Below are positions 28,701-35,756 of a stretch of 64,000 bases of DNA, piece by piece (within the stretch, counting starts at the first letter, position 1; each line of letters starts with the position of its first letter). The notes beneath the pieces were generated by a model. The model searched no databases, was not told the origin of the DNA, and was given only the letters and a program-made list of their open reading frames with translations. This DNA is from Secundilactobacillus similis DSM 23365 = JCM 2765 (GTDB lineage: Bacteria; Bacillota; Bacilli; Lactobacillales; Lactobacillaceae), in contig NZ_BBAD01000004.1 of the NCBI RefSeq assembly GCF_001311075.1, forward strand, positions 1-64,000, written 5' to 3'. The translations under genes and the position numbers were made by a program.

Positions 28701-29884
28701 TAACGGGAACGTATCATGGTAACGCGATGACCTTAACCTTGATGTATGAACCGAAATCAATTGAAAAGATCACCGCGAATGTAACGCTAACAATCAATTA
28801 CGTGGATCGCCTAGGCAATTCGATTGCGCCGGCAACAATTCAAAGCGGTAACCAAGGTGCCCCGTTTAGTATCGCAGTACCAACGATTGCAGGCTATCGA
28901 CCAGTTGATCCACGGCAATCGGCGGTAACGGGGACGTATCATGGCAACGTGGTGACGCTGACGTTGATGTACGAACCCAAACCAATTGAAGAAGTCGCCT
29001 CAACCACAACGCTGACCATTAATTATGTCGATCGTTTAGGCAACCCAATCGCACCAACAACAATGCAAAATGGCGCCCAAGGTGCCCCATTTAGCATCGC
29101 AGTACCAGTAATTGCAGGTTATCGGCCAATCGATTCACAACAGTCGGCGGTAACCGGCACATACCACGGTAACGTAATGACGCTAACCTTGACGTACGAA
29201 CGCCAACCAACAGAGACAGTGCCGACAACTGTTCAGGTGACGGTAATCTATGTTGATCAAAATGGCCAGTCAATTGCGATACCAACGCATGAGAGTGGTA
29301 CTCAAGGGACGGCATTTACCATTACTGCCCCAACGATTACAGACTATCAATTGGTTGATCCGAACCAACAAACGGTGACCGGAACGTACCAGGGTAATCA
29401 AATGACGCTGACGTTGACATACCGACCGGAACAGGCAACGCCGGCCATTACACCACTAACGGATGCAGGTAGTCCAATTGTTAGCGAGACGGAAACGGAT
29501 TCCCCGATGATTGAGGTGCCGGTAAGGACCACCCCAACTGATTCAGGTAGCTCAAAGTCGAGTTCACCTGAACTAACGGTAGCTCCGGCACCAGAGAAAA
29601 CCATTAAAAATACGCCAATGGTGGGTCGAACAGCCACTCAACCGACATCAGGTGAGCAGCAGTCAGCCAAGCAACAACGCACGTTACCCGCTCAGTCAGG
29701 TACGGTGTCGACGACTAACCAGCTGATAAAATTACCGAGCGATACAAACCCAATCATCGAGACGAAGTTACCGCAAACTTCTGAACGCGCAACAACCAAG
29801 GGAACCTTTATTGGTGCTAGTTTATTAGCGATGCTGACCGGCTTTGGCTGGCAATTGAAGCTGCGGCGGAAGCGTGATCGTTAA
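25709..29884 (+). CDS. Sortase-anchored leucine-rich/MucBP adhesin
   Basis: Surface protein of 1391 residues. The signal peptide has a KxYKxGKxW-like motif (KMYKDGRRWVVAG, residues 8-20) and likely cleavage after AHA (residue 40). A Ser/Thr/Ala/Gln-rich region follows (to about 200), then a globular part with internalin-like leucine-rich segments (NLTSIDLHP, LTKLQTVTI, KPELTRVDLMYNQISDISPLA). MucBP-type modules begin with NYIDETTGQLLK and RTINYVNKSG. Four tandem ~75-residue MucBP repeats (about 28550-29430) have NYVDRLGN and VTGTYHGNVMTLTL. LPQTS precedes a hydrophobic segment and RRKRDR. ATG at 25709 has GGAGGGG upstream. Family knowledge suggests mucus or plant/biofilm adhesion. Confidence 0.9.
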   Translation: METKTHFKMYKDGRRWVVAGITTMAVGLTIGLTPMKIAHAATPAETSVGMITSTTASTQVSTLSDVQPDSGSSDDLTQATPTIPTEAQSVTVAPEQSGITVAPSDEQIANSAELPSLANDDQTQSQPVPVTISDNRAKSATNNPVTADLLRETTTAQPVAAEAQAPVEAQADDVQNVTATENLADSPSASTTSTELTNVVKATNLFNVPKVGNLQWSFKNPSLSEVIGQNAWQGADYAAGITTTAKGIDPKTGQLYLDEWMPDEIFQYFLYTNNYTDQYASFATFRSQFTKDALAQMTTFASSEAAQHVGTYQNLSSLTNYTALMSMGSLEGLQYATNLTSIDLHPSTDISQEVFGNIAQNGNLWDISALATLTKLQTVTISTFSITDISALADKPELTRVDLMYNQISDISPLATDAKLSPKSTYLRFQHLLLTPITLSTGTTTYTTPSFIVKNLQGNNVPVLAFDPKSDEYPSLFPSTADGGNLDDVTLSWSNILPDTTTNYGSFTTTWSDMSANFEGWIIQPYTLKDGIGNVTVNYQLLQADGQQLSVYPTSVLAGNVDAAFDLNTDATVAQALRVIMGDKGLDFSGVILTGSGQNSDYLANNGLAERVGLTGTYTADGQTLAILFLKRWQVQANYGVLSADGGSASAIMSDDGQPLQQTINGNLSTPIALRGVNGIVADLPGYIFAGVEVSSAGSGWTPLPADANQVPFIDGNQNVLVLYRVAQTATVNYIDETTGQLLKAVTATDDPTLIGLAGATSLYRSQDQIAVYEQQGYQLISDATQDADGQSLIVFGDTGQPVTYQVKLAHTYQTESVQTVTRTINYVNKSGQVIAAPKTQSVTFVTVIDQTTPSASGTNYYYLGAMQQAPTLTATGQPSDTNWIQGDSGMFTNVTNPTIPTYEVVETTAADQNLTQMIAKSVTIQDGNSVETVTYNFIQGQVGEIPATTILTIIPVDQTGQKLQEPSVQSGSQNTDFMVTAPEIDGYRLVDPQQAIVTGTYHGNAMTLTLMYEPKSIEKITANVTLTINYVDRLGNSIAPATIQSGNQGAPFSIAVPTIAGYRPVDPRQSAVTGTYHGNVVTLTLMYEPKPIEEVASTTTLTINYVDRLGNPIAPTTMQNGAQGAPFSIAVPVIAGYRPIDSQQSAVTGTYHGNVMTLTLTYERQPTETVPTTVQVTVIYVDQNGQSIAIPTHESGTQGTAFTITAPTITDYQLVDPNQQTVTGTYQGNQMTLTLTYRPEQATPAITPLTDAGSPIVSETETDSPMIEVPVRTTPTDSGSSKSSSPELTVAPAPEKTIKNTPMVGRTATQPTSGEQQSAKQQRTLPAQSGTVSTTNQLIKLPSDTNPIIETKLPQTSERATTKGTFIGASLLAMLTGFGWQLKLRRKRDR
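28550..29430 (+). repeat. Four tandem MucBP-coding repeats
   Basis: About 225-bp units coding for TLTINYVDRLGN...AGYRPVD...VTGTYHGN...LTLMYEP. Units 2 and 3 are closest to each other; 1 and 4 are more diverged, consistent with recent internal duplication in the middle. Confidence 0.8.
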
Positions 29885-29931
29885 ATTCATGATAATTTAA
29901 GTCACCTATAATTAGGTGGGAAATAGGTAAG

Positions 29932-29976
29932 AAAAGGCCCTCAGTTGCGCGTGTGGTTGCGACTGGGGGCCTTTTT
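29932..29976 (+). terminator. Terminator of the leucine-rich adhesin gene
   Basis: AAAAGGCCCTCAGTTGC pairs with a GACTGGGGGCCTTTT arm, ending in T-run. Confidence 0.85.
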
Positions 29977-30179
29977 AAAGTTAATTATCAAACTAAAGGT
30001 AATGATGAAGGTGCATCAACTTAACGCTTCGAATCGTGGTAGTTATTGGGACGAATTTAAAATGGATCGACTAAGCATCGTTGAGTTCATTTGAGGTGGT
30101 AACATGGTTATAATTCACCGCTGTTGTGACAGTATACTGGCACGAAACGGGTTACCCCGCCAATTAATCGCTAGCAACA

Positions 30180-30230
30180 AAAAATCGGCTTTCCCACTCT
30201 CTCAATTAGAGCTTAGGAAAACCGGTCTTC
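30180..30230 (-). terminator. Terminator of the thiSFG-hydrolase-symporter operon
   Basis: On the minus strand ACCGGTTTTCC pairs with GGAAAGCCGAT, followed by six T. It lies 30-80 bases after the symporter stop. Confidence 0.75.
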
Positions 30231-30258
30231 TGGTAGTTGAAACAAATCGAAAAGTAAC

Positions 30259-31497
30259 TTACTTATTCACAGCATGGTGCACAATCGTCTCATACACCGA
30301 ATGATCTAATTCGTCTTCGTCACTCGCAATCGCAATCGCTGTCGTGGTATCACCAACAACATTGGCAACCGTTCGAAACATACCGGAGAACCAGTCAATT
30401 CCAGCAAGTAGCGCAATGCTGGCAGTTGGCAACCCCAGCGTTGGCACGATGATGGTTAACGCAACGAGTCCACCACCGGGAACGACAACGGTGCCGAGGC
30501 AAGCTAGGACGGAAAGGGCAACGATTTGCATTAGTCCCGTAACGGAGGTACCCACGCCGTACAGTTGGGTGAGCATCACGCAAACTAGAGCGAGGTACAT
30601 TGCAAGGCCGTTACTATTAAGCGCCATGCCAAGTGGGAGCACCAGTTTATTAATGCGTTCACTGACACCGAGTCGCTCGTGCGCATCGGTCATTTCAATT
30701 GGTAGCGAAACGGCGGAGGAAGTGGTCGTCAAGGCAACCAGCATAATTCTGGAAAAACCGCGAATCAGACCAAATAACGGCACGTGGGCGTACCAACTGA
30801 TGCCCAAGAAAAGCGCAGCGAGAAAGAGACCGGTGCTGACGCCGTAAATCGCTAGGAATTTGATCAGTGGCAAGATGACACGAAGTCCGTTGTCGGCAGT
30901 AACGCCGATCATCAATGCGCCGATCCCGATTGGGGCGGCTTTCATAACCAACATGACTAAGTTAACCGTTAACTGGTTAAGTTGTTTAACGAGGTTTAGC
31001 ACACCATCAAACTGTTGGTGTTGATTGGCGTGGTTCAGGACAAGGCCGAAGAGAAGCGCAAAGACAATGACTTGAATCACATCGCCCTTGGCTAGGGCGC
31101 CAAAAATGTTATCTGGGAAAAAGTTCAAAATCGTGGTTGCCCAGTCACCGCTGGCGGTTTGGACAGCGCTTTTAGCATGAAGTTGACCAAGTTGAAGCCC
31201 ACTTCCGGGACGGAAAAGGAGGCCCATGCCAAGCCCAATTGCCGCAGCAATCACAGTTGTTACGAAGAACCAAAGGGCGGTTTTACCGCCTAAGCGGGAA
31301 AGGGCTTTATGATCGAGGCTACCGATGGCTTCAATCACGGCGCCAAAAATTAGGAATACAACGGACATCTGAATCAAGCGTAGAAAGATATCCCCAATGA
31401 TTTTTAAACTAGCGAGCTGATGGCCGCCGACGATACCAAGACCCATGCCGACGAGCATGCCTAATGTAATTTGGGTCGTTAAGTTTAAACGTTTGAT
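30259..31497 (-). CDS. Dicarboxylate/amino acid:cation symporter (SLC1/DAACS family)
   Basis: Membrane carrier of 412 residues if started at ATC 31497, or 399 from the first ATG (31458). The ATC start (ATC AAA CGT TTA AAC) is preferred because AGGAGG lies eight bases upstream at 31506-31511 and it restores the first transmembrane helix (LTTQITLGMLVGMGLGIV). Family marks: serine-rich loop TTTSSAVSLPIEM, PLGMALNSNGLAMYLAL (variant of the NMDGT/NMDGA region) and GIDWFSGMFRTVANVVGD. It should take up an anionic amino or organic acid with Na+ or H+. Last gene of the TPP-riboswitch operon, 12 bases after the M20 hydrolase. Confidence 0.85.
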   Translation of the reverse strand: MKRLNLTTQITLGMLVGMGLGIVGGHQLASLKIIGDIFLRLIQMSVVFLIFGAVIEAIGSLDHKALSRLGGKTALWFFVTTVIAAAIGLGMGLLFRPGSGLQLGQLHAKSAVQTASGDWATTILNFFPDNIFGALAKGDVIQVIVFALLFGLVLNHANQHQQFDGVLNLVKQLNQLTVNLVMLVMKAAPIGIGALMIGVTADNGLRVILPLIKFLAIYGVSTGLFLAALFLGISWYAHVPLFGLIRGFSRIMLVALTTTSSAVSLPIEMTDAHERLGVSERINKLVLPLGMALNSNGLAMYLALVCVMLTQLYGVGTSVTGLMQIVALSVLACLGTVVVPGGGLVALTIIVPTLGLPTASIALLAGIDWFSGMFRTVANVVGDTTTAIAIASDEDELDHSVYETIVHHAVNK

Positions 31498-31509
31498 AGT
31501 AACTGCCTC

Positions 31510-32736
31510 CTAGTATGCTTGAGCGTGTAAGCTCGCAGTGAGTAACTTGATGCCGGTTTGAAGGTCCGCAAATTCGGTCCGTTCTTCTGGCGCATGGCTA
31601 ATGCCGTTGATACTTGGCACAAATAACATCGTGGTGGGAACAAACTGACTCATGATCATACTATCGTGACCCGCACCAGAGGCGAGTTGCATGCTGGTTA
31701 ACCCAAGCTGATCAGCCAGCTTTTGATTGAGCTGGCAAAGGTCCTCAGCTAATTGAACGGGCCGGTCATGCACCCAACGATCAACAGTGATGGTTAAGGT
31801 ATGATCTGGGCGATTAGTGGTTAAATGAGTGAGCTGCATTTCAAACTGGTCCAAAATCCCATCAATGGTATGACGACAGTCGATCGTAAAGGCGACCTGC
31901 CCGGGGATGACGTTGGCAGTGTTCGGTGAAACGTCAAACTGGCCGACCGTAAACGTAAGCGTTGGACTCAGCGTTTTCGCAATCTGGGCAAGTTCATGAA
32001 TCAGATTAACGGCCACCTGAAGAGCGTCGTGTCGCTGATCCATTGGGGTCGTTCCTGCGTGATTAGCGGTACCAGACACCGTTACGGTAAATCGGCGTTG
32101 ACCAACGATGCCAGTCACTAACCCAATCTGAGCTTGATGTTGGACGAGACGCGGTCCCTGTTCAATGTGCAGTTCAGTAAAACTAGCCGGTAGTGCTGGT
32201 CGTTCGTGGCGGATGCCAGGCAACGTCAGCAATTGTTGAACTGCGGTTTGTCGCGCATCATCAAAGTTGACGCCCGATGGATCCGTAATCGCGGTCGTTT
32301 CAGCTAAGCCGGTATAGTGCTTGGAACCACTGAAAGTTGCCGGAAATCGGCTGCCTTCTTCTTCGCTAAAGGAGATTAACCGAAGTGGTCGTTTGGGTTG
32401 CCCGTGAGTTTGTTGCAGGGTGGCAATCGCGTGAAGACCACCCAAAACACCGTAGAGACCATCGTAACGACCACCATTTGCCACTGTATCCATGTGAGAA
32501 CCAGTCGCGATTGCAGGTGCATTCGTTTGACCCGGTAAGTCTAAGTAGACGGTCCCGTAATCGTCAACCCTTGCCTGCATCCCAATCGATTGGCCAAATT
32601 GAATCAACGCTTGTTGCGCTGCGACCCAGTTGGGGGTGTAGACCAGCCGGTTTTGCCCCGGTGTCGCGTCGGATAGGGCGTTGATTTGATCCATCTGATC
32701 GAGAAACGTCTGCCAATTAACCGTTAAAGGCGTCAT
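31510..32736 (-). CDS. M20-family AllC-like amidohydrolase in the thiamin operon
   Basis: 408 residues, paralogue of the 5581-6789 enzyme. Motifs: AIATGSHMDTV, GGRYDGLYG, EEEGSRFPATFSGSKHYTG, ELHIEQGP, GTANHAGTTPM and GAGHDSMI. These carry the dinuclear metal ligands of allantoate amidohydrolase/N-carbamoyl-amino-acid hydrolases. ATG lies five bases after the thiG stop and has no clear ribosome site, so it is probably coupled to thiG translation. Its place between thiG and an anion symporter under a TPP riboswitch suggests a substrate linked to thiamin supply; the substrate itself is unknown. Confidence 0.85.
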   Translation of the reverse strand: MTPLTVNWQTFLDQMDQINALSDATPGQNRLVYTPNWVAAQQALIQFGQSIGMQARVDDYGTVYLDLPGQTNAPAIATGSHMDTVANGGRYDGLYGVLGGLHAIATLQQTHGQPKRPLRLISFSEEEGSRFPATFSGSKHYTGLAETTAITDPSGVNFDDARQTAVQQLLTLPGIRHERPALPASFTELHIEQGPRLVQHQAQIGLVTGIVGQRRFTVTVSGTANHAGTTPMDQRHDALQVAVNLIHELAQIAKTLSPTLTFTVGQFDVSPNTANVIPGQVAFTIDCRHTIDGILDQFEMQLTHLTTNRPDHTLTITVDRWVHDRPVQLAEDLCQLNQKLADQLGLTSMQLASGAGHDSMIMSQFVPTTMLFVPSINGISHAPEERTEFADLQTGIKLLTASLHAQAY

Positions 32737-32741
32737 CGTAA

Positions 32742-33518
32742 CTAGGACTTCTTACTGAGGCCGGTCAGAGGTGAGGACGCAACGGCACCGTGTTCAATTA
32801 CGCGGCCGGGTTCAGCTAAAAAGGCTTTTCGGCCGGCTTCAACGGCCAGCTTAAAGGCTTCAGCCATCAGTGGAATGTTACCGGCAGTTGCCATCGACGT
32901 ATTGGCCATAATGGCATCGGCGCCCATTTCCATGGCTTCAGCAGCTTGGCTTGGGCGACCGATTCCGGCATCGATGATGATTGGTACGTCGATTTCATCG
33001 ATTAAAATCTGAATAAGGTCCTTGGTTGCTAGACCTTTGTTAGTCCCGATTGGGGCAGCTAACGGCATAACTGTTGCGGCCCCAGCATCGACTAAGCGCT
33101 TTGCAACGTTTAAATCTGGCAGAACGTAAGGCATCACGATAAAGCCTTCTTTAGCGAGAACTTCGGTTGCCTTAACCGTTTCATCGTTATCGGGCATCAG
33201 GTATTTTTTATCCGGTACCACTTCCAATTTGATAAAGTTGCTGCCACTGAGTTCGCGGGCTAACCGGGCGGTCCGGATGGCTTCTTCAGCGTTGGTCGAA
33301 CCAGACGTGTTGGGCAAGATCGTAATGCCTTCAGGAATGTAGTTGAGGATGTTTTCTTCGGCCGTGTTGGTCCGACGAAGCGCCATGGTAATGATTTGCG
33401 CGTTGGCGTTTTTGATTGCTGAATCAATGAGTTCGTACGAATATTTACCAGATCCCAGAATAAAGCGTGAGGTAAAGGTGTGACCCGCAATGGTAAGTAC
33501 ATCAGTTTCAGTTGTCAT
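32742..33518 (-). CDS. thiG: Thiazole synthase
   Basis: Forms the thiazole phosphate of thiamin from deoxyxylulose 5-phosphate, ThiS-thiocarboxylate and dehydroglycine. 258 residues, TIM barrel: [14 protein letters not shown], the Schiff-base lysine region [51 protein letters not shown] and VNTSMATA-like [10 protein letters not shown]. Third gene of the operon, 11 bases after thiF. The enzyme that supplies dehydroglycine (ThiH or ThiO) is not in the window. Confidence 0.95.
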   Translation of the reverse strand: MTTETDVLTIAGHTFTSRFILGSGKYSYELIDSAIKNANAQIITMALRRTNTAEENILNYIPEGITILPNTSGSTNAEEAIRTARLARELSGSNFIKLEVVPDKKYLMPDNDETVKATEVLAKEGFIVMPYVLPDLNVAKRLVDAGAATVMPLAAPIGTNKGLATKDLIQILIDEIDVPIIIDAGIGRPSQAAEAMEMGADAIMANTSMATAGNIPLMAEAFKLAVEAGRKAFLAEPGRVIEHGAVASSPLTGLSKKS

Positions 33519-33529
33519 GTGAATGACTC

Positions 33530-34177
33530 CTAGATAGTTGAGTGACCTAAAATCAATCGGGTAATCATGTTAGCTTCGTGACCGGCGGCAATCATAACCC
33601 GTGGCGCCATTAAGCCTTCAGCACCGGTTGATGTGTTATCGCCAGCGATGTAGACGTTTGGACGAACCTGTTTGGTAGTGATGCTGTTCGAACTATGAAC
33701 CCCAGCCATCCCAGTTGCCATCACGATTGGCTTATGTGGGAAGAACTCACTGGCCGCATCCAGCAACATCGCTTTAGCGGCGGGGTTATCAAATGCCTCG
33801 CAGATGATGTCGCAATCGGCAAATAAATCGGCCACGTTGTCGTGAGTAATCTCAACGATGGCGGTATCAATCGTCACGAAAGGGTTAAATTCCTGCAGGT
33901 TTTGCTTGAGTGCCGTCACTTTATCCATGCCAACTTGACTTAACTTGTACTGTTGGCGATTGAGGTTACTGAGTTCGACGGCATCAAAATCAATTAACGT
34001 GAGGTGGCCGACGCCGATTCGAGCAAGCGCAATGGCAATGTTAGAACCTAGACCGCCAGCGCCAGCGATAGTCACGTGTGCCGCGCTAAGCTTTTCGGTT
34101 GAGTCGGCCACGTTGCGGGCCTTCATACCGGTATAAACGTCGTTAATGTCGAGTCCCTGAAGTTGTGGTTGTGTCAT
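33530..34177 (-). CDS. thiF: ThiS adenylyltransferase ThiF (short clostridial-type)
   Basis: E1-like enzyme that adenylates the C-terminus of ThiS before sulfur transfer. 215 residues; ATP-binding [36 protein letters not shown] with the catalytic Arg, and the Asp in [11 protein letters not shown]. It lacks the C-terminal zinc CxxC pairs of MoeB and is of the short type usually found with thiH. ATG at 34177 has AGGAGG nine bases upstream; an upstream in-frame GTG/ATG would overlap thiS. 13 bases separate it from thiS. Confidence 0.9.
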   Translation of the reverse strand: MTQPQLQGLDINDVYTGMKARNVADSTEKLSAAHVTIAGAGGLGSNIAIALARIGVGHLTLIDFDAVELSNLNRQQYKLSQVGMDKVTALKQNLQEFNPFVTIDTAIVEITHDNVADLFADCDIICEAFDNPAAKAMLLDAASEFFPHKPIVMATGMAGVHSSNSITTKQVRPNVYIAGDNTSTGAEGLMAPRVMIAAGHEANMITRLILGHSTI

Positions 34178-34190
34178 GTAATGGGGCCTC

Positions 34191-34391
34191 CTAACGACCG
34201 CCGCCGACAAACGAGATCAATTCTAGTTTGTCGTCCGGTTGGATCTGAGTGGTTTCAAATTGTGGTCGGTGTAAAATCTCACCGTTTAATTCCACCACGA
34301 TGTTGTCAACTGGTGCTTGTCGACCAGTTAAGAATGCGAAGACGGTTTGACCAGCTGCTTGTTGCGCTGGTTCGCCATTGACCATAACCAT
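34191..34391 (-). CDS. thiS: Sulfur carrier protein ThiS
   Basis: Ubiquitin-like sulfur carrier of 66 residues (MVMVNGEPAQQAAGQTVFAF; VELNGEILHR; DKLELISFVGGG). It carries the thiocarboxylate used by ThiG. Unusually, the translated end is GGGR: one arginine follows the diglycine needed for adenylation. First gene of the TPP-controlled operon; the GGGGC ribosome site lies inside the preceding terminator stem, so translation may also be affected. Confidence 0.9.
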   Translation of the reverse strand: MVMVNGEPAQQAAGQTVFAFLTGRQAPVDNIVVELNGEILHRPQFETTQIQPDDKLELISFVGGGR

Positions 34392-34394
34392 AAA

Positions 34395-34440
34395 AAAAGC
34401 CCCTTTCTTTAGTAGTTTGGCTACCGAGAAAGGGGTGCGG
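34395..34440 (-). terminator. Terminator-like hairpin just before thiS
   Basis: On the minus strand GCACCCCTTTCTC pairs with GAAAGGGGC and runs into TTTTTTT four bases before the thiS ATG. Second stem of the TPP leader; it may act as a terminator or sequester the ribosome site. Confidence 0.6.
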
Positions 34441-34477
34441 TCAACTTGATGGGTGCGTCAGTCACACCCTCCGTCAA

Positions 34478-34628
34478 CTAAAAAAGCCCTTCCAAGTTGA
34501 CGGAGGAAGGACTTCGGGCGGGTATAAGTGCCGCCATCAAATTTAAGTCAGTCTTCCTTCGGTAGTACAAACTACATCAGGTTCGATGGGTATCATCTCA
34601 GCCGTTACCGGCACCCCAGACGAACTAT
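34478..34628 (-). ncRNA. TPP riboswitch leader of thiSFG operon
   Basis: On the minus strand, GGGGTGCC, CTGAGATGATACCC and GAACCTGATGTAGTT (about 34620-34555) form the conserved THI-box aptamer. Downstream, AGTCCTTCC / GGAAGGGCT with TTTTTT (34523-34491) is an intrinsic terminator. Its loop base run CCGTCAAC (34513-34506) can instead pair with GTTGACGG (34488-34481), giving an antiterminator. TPP should shut off the operon. Confidence 0.93.
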
Positions 34629-34672
34629 TCCATTTTTTGAGAATTGTGAGTCGCGTTGGACTCAATACGTTA

Positions 34673-34701
34673 TTTATAAGCAATTTCTTGGCGATTGTCA
34701 A
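34673..34701 (-). promoter_or_regulatory. Promoter of the thiSFG operon
   Basis: On the minus strand TTGACA (34701-34696) and TATAAA (34678-34673) with a 17-base spacer, located about 45 bases before the TPP aptamer. Confidence 0.8.
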
Positions 34702-34946
34702 GCAGTCCGAACAATTCGGTACAAAATAATTGGTTCGTTAAGTAATTTAGGCTGATTACCGATTGGATGCGCAAACATCAGGAAAAACTAACCGAAAAAT
34801 AAAAAAATCAGTCTAGAATCACCGGTAGTTCAAGCGAAATGATAATTGTGCTTGAGTAATGGTACTGTACAACCCGATTTGAATCAGGTAAACTAACCGT
34901 GATTTAAGCTAAAATTGGCTTAGACCAGTTTAAGGAGGCGAATAAG

Positions 34947-35579
34947 ATGGCGATTAAACGGCCATTGTACTTAGTGACGGACCGGTTGGACTTGACCAAT
35001 GACGCATTTTTAGCGCGAATCAAAGCGGCGTGTCAAGGTGGTGTTGATCTTGTTCAGTTACGCGAAAAGACGCTGTCAAGTCGTGATTATTACGAGTTGG
35101 CACAGCAGGTGAAGACCATTACCGATCAGTTCAAGGTGCCGCTATTGATCGATGATCGACTTGATATTGCATTAGCGGTGCAGGCAGCCGGGGTGCATTT
35201 AGGTCAAAAAGATCTGCCTGTCGCAGTTGCTCGGCAGTTGTTGGGGCCGGATGTTATTATCGGGGCAACGACCAAGACGTTGGCGCAGGCTCAAACAGCG
35301 GTAAGCGAAGGGGCAGATTACTTGGGGGTTGGCGCAATTTTCCCAACTACGACCCACGTTGAGACCGTTCAAACCAGCGTTGAGACGTTGACGGCCATTA
35401 AACAGGCGGTGCCGATTCCGGTATACGCGATTGGTGGGTTGAATGCAACGAACGTTGACGCGGTCAAACCGGCGGCGGTCGATGGTGTCGCAGTGGTTTC
35501 CGCTATTATGAAGACGGATGACCCATTCAGTGCAACACAGCAGTTACGGCAACGGGTGATTGACGTTACCAAAAAATAA
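34947..35579 (+). CDS. thiE: Thiamin-phosphate synthase
   Basis: Joins HMP-pyrophosphate and thiazole phosphate to thiamin phosphate. 210 residues, TIM barrel: LYLVTDR, DLVQLREKTLSSRDYYE, LLIDDRLDIALAVQAAGVHLGQKDLP, GATTKT, ADYLGVGAIFPTTTH, YAIGGLN and GVAVVSAIM. AAGGAGGCG precedes the ATG. Divergent from the thiSFG operon. A second TPP riboswitch lies directly after its stop, so thiE may have its own promoter. Confidence 0.95.
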   Translation: MAIKRPLYLVTDRLDLTNDAFLARIKAACQGGVDLVQLREKTLSSRDYYELAQQVKTITDQFKVPLLIDDRLDIALAVQAAGVHLGQKDLPVAVARQLLGPDVIIGATTKTLAQAQTAVSEGADYLGVGAIFPTTTHVETVQTSVETLTAIKQAVPIPVYAIGGLNATNVDAVKPAAVDGVAVVSAIMKTDDPFSATQQLRQRVIDVTKK

Positions 35580-35595
35580 ACATCACAATTAAAAA

Positions 35596-35730
35596 AAGCT
35601 AGGGGTGCTTGAAATGAGCTGAGATGGCAATGCCAGACCCTTTGAACCTGATAGAGTTAGGACTCGCGGAGGAAAGCTGATCACACGCACGTTGACTAAC
35701 TCTTGAAGACCCTTCAGGAGCTTTTTTTAT
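35596..35730 (+). ncRNA. TPP riboswitch leader of the pyrimidine-salvage operon
   Basis: AGGGGTGCTTGAAATGAGCTGAGAT (about 35600-35625, in two halves), GACCCTTTGAACCTGATAGAGTTAG (35636-35660) and GCGGAGGAAAGC complete the THI-box aptamer. A terminator, CTCTTGAAG / CTTCAGGAG plus TTTTTTT, is at 35700-35729. TPP binding should terminate transcription before the ylmB-like gene. Confidence 0.93.
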
Positions 35731-35756
35731 TGGTCAAACGAAAGGAAGCGTGTTGG

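Noticed and set aside
30104-30304. 66-codon open frame beside the symporter
   Set aside because: Overlaps the operon terminator and the 3' end of the symporter; no ribosome site.
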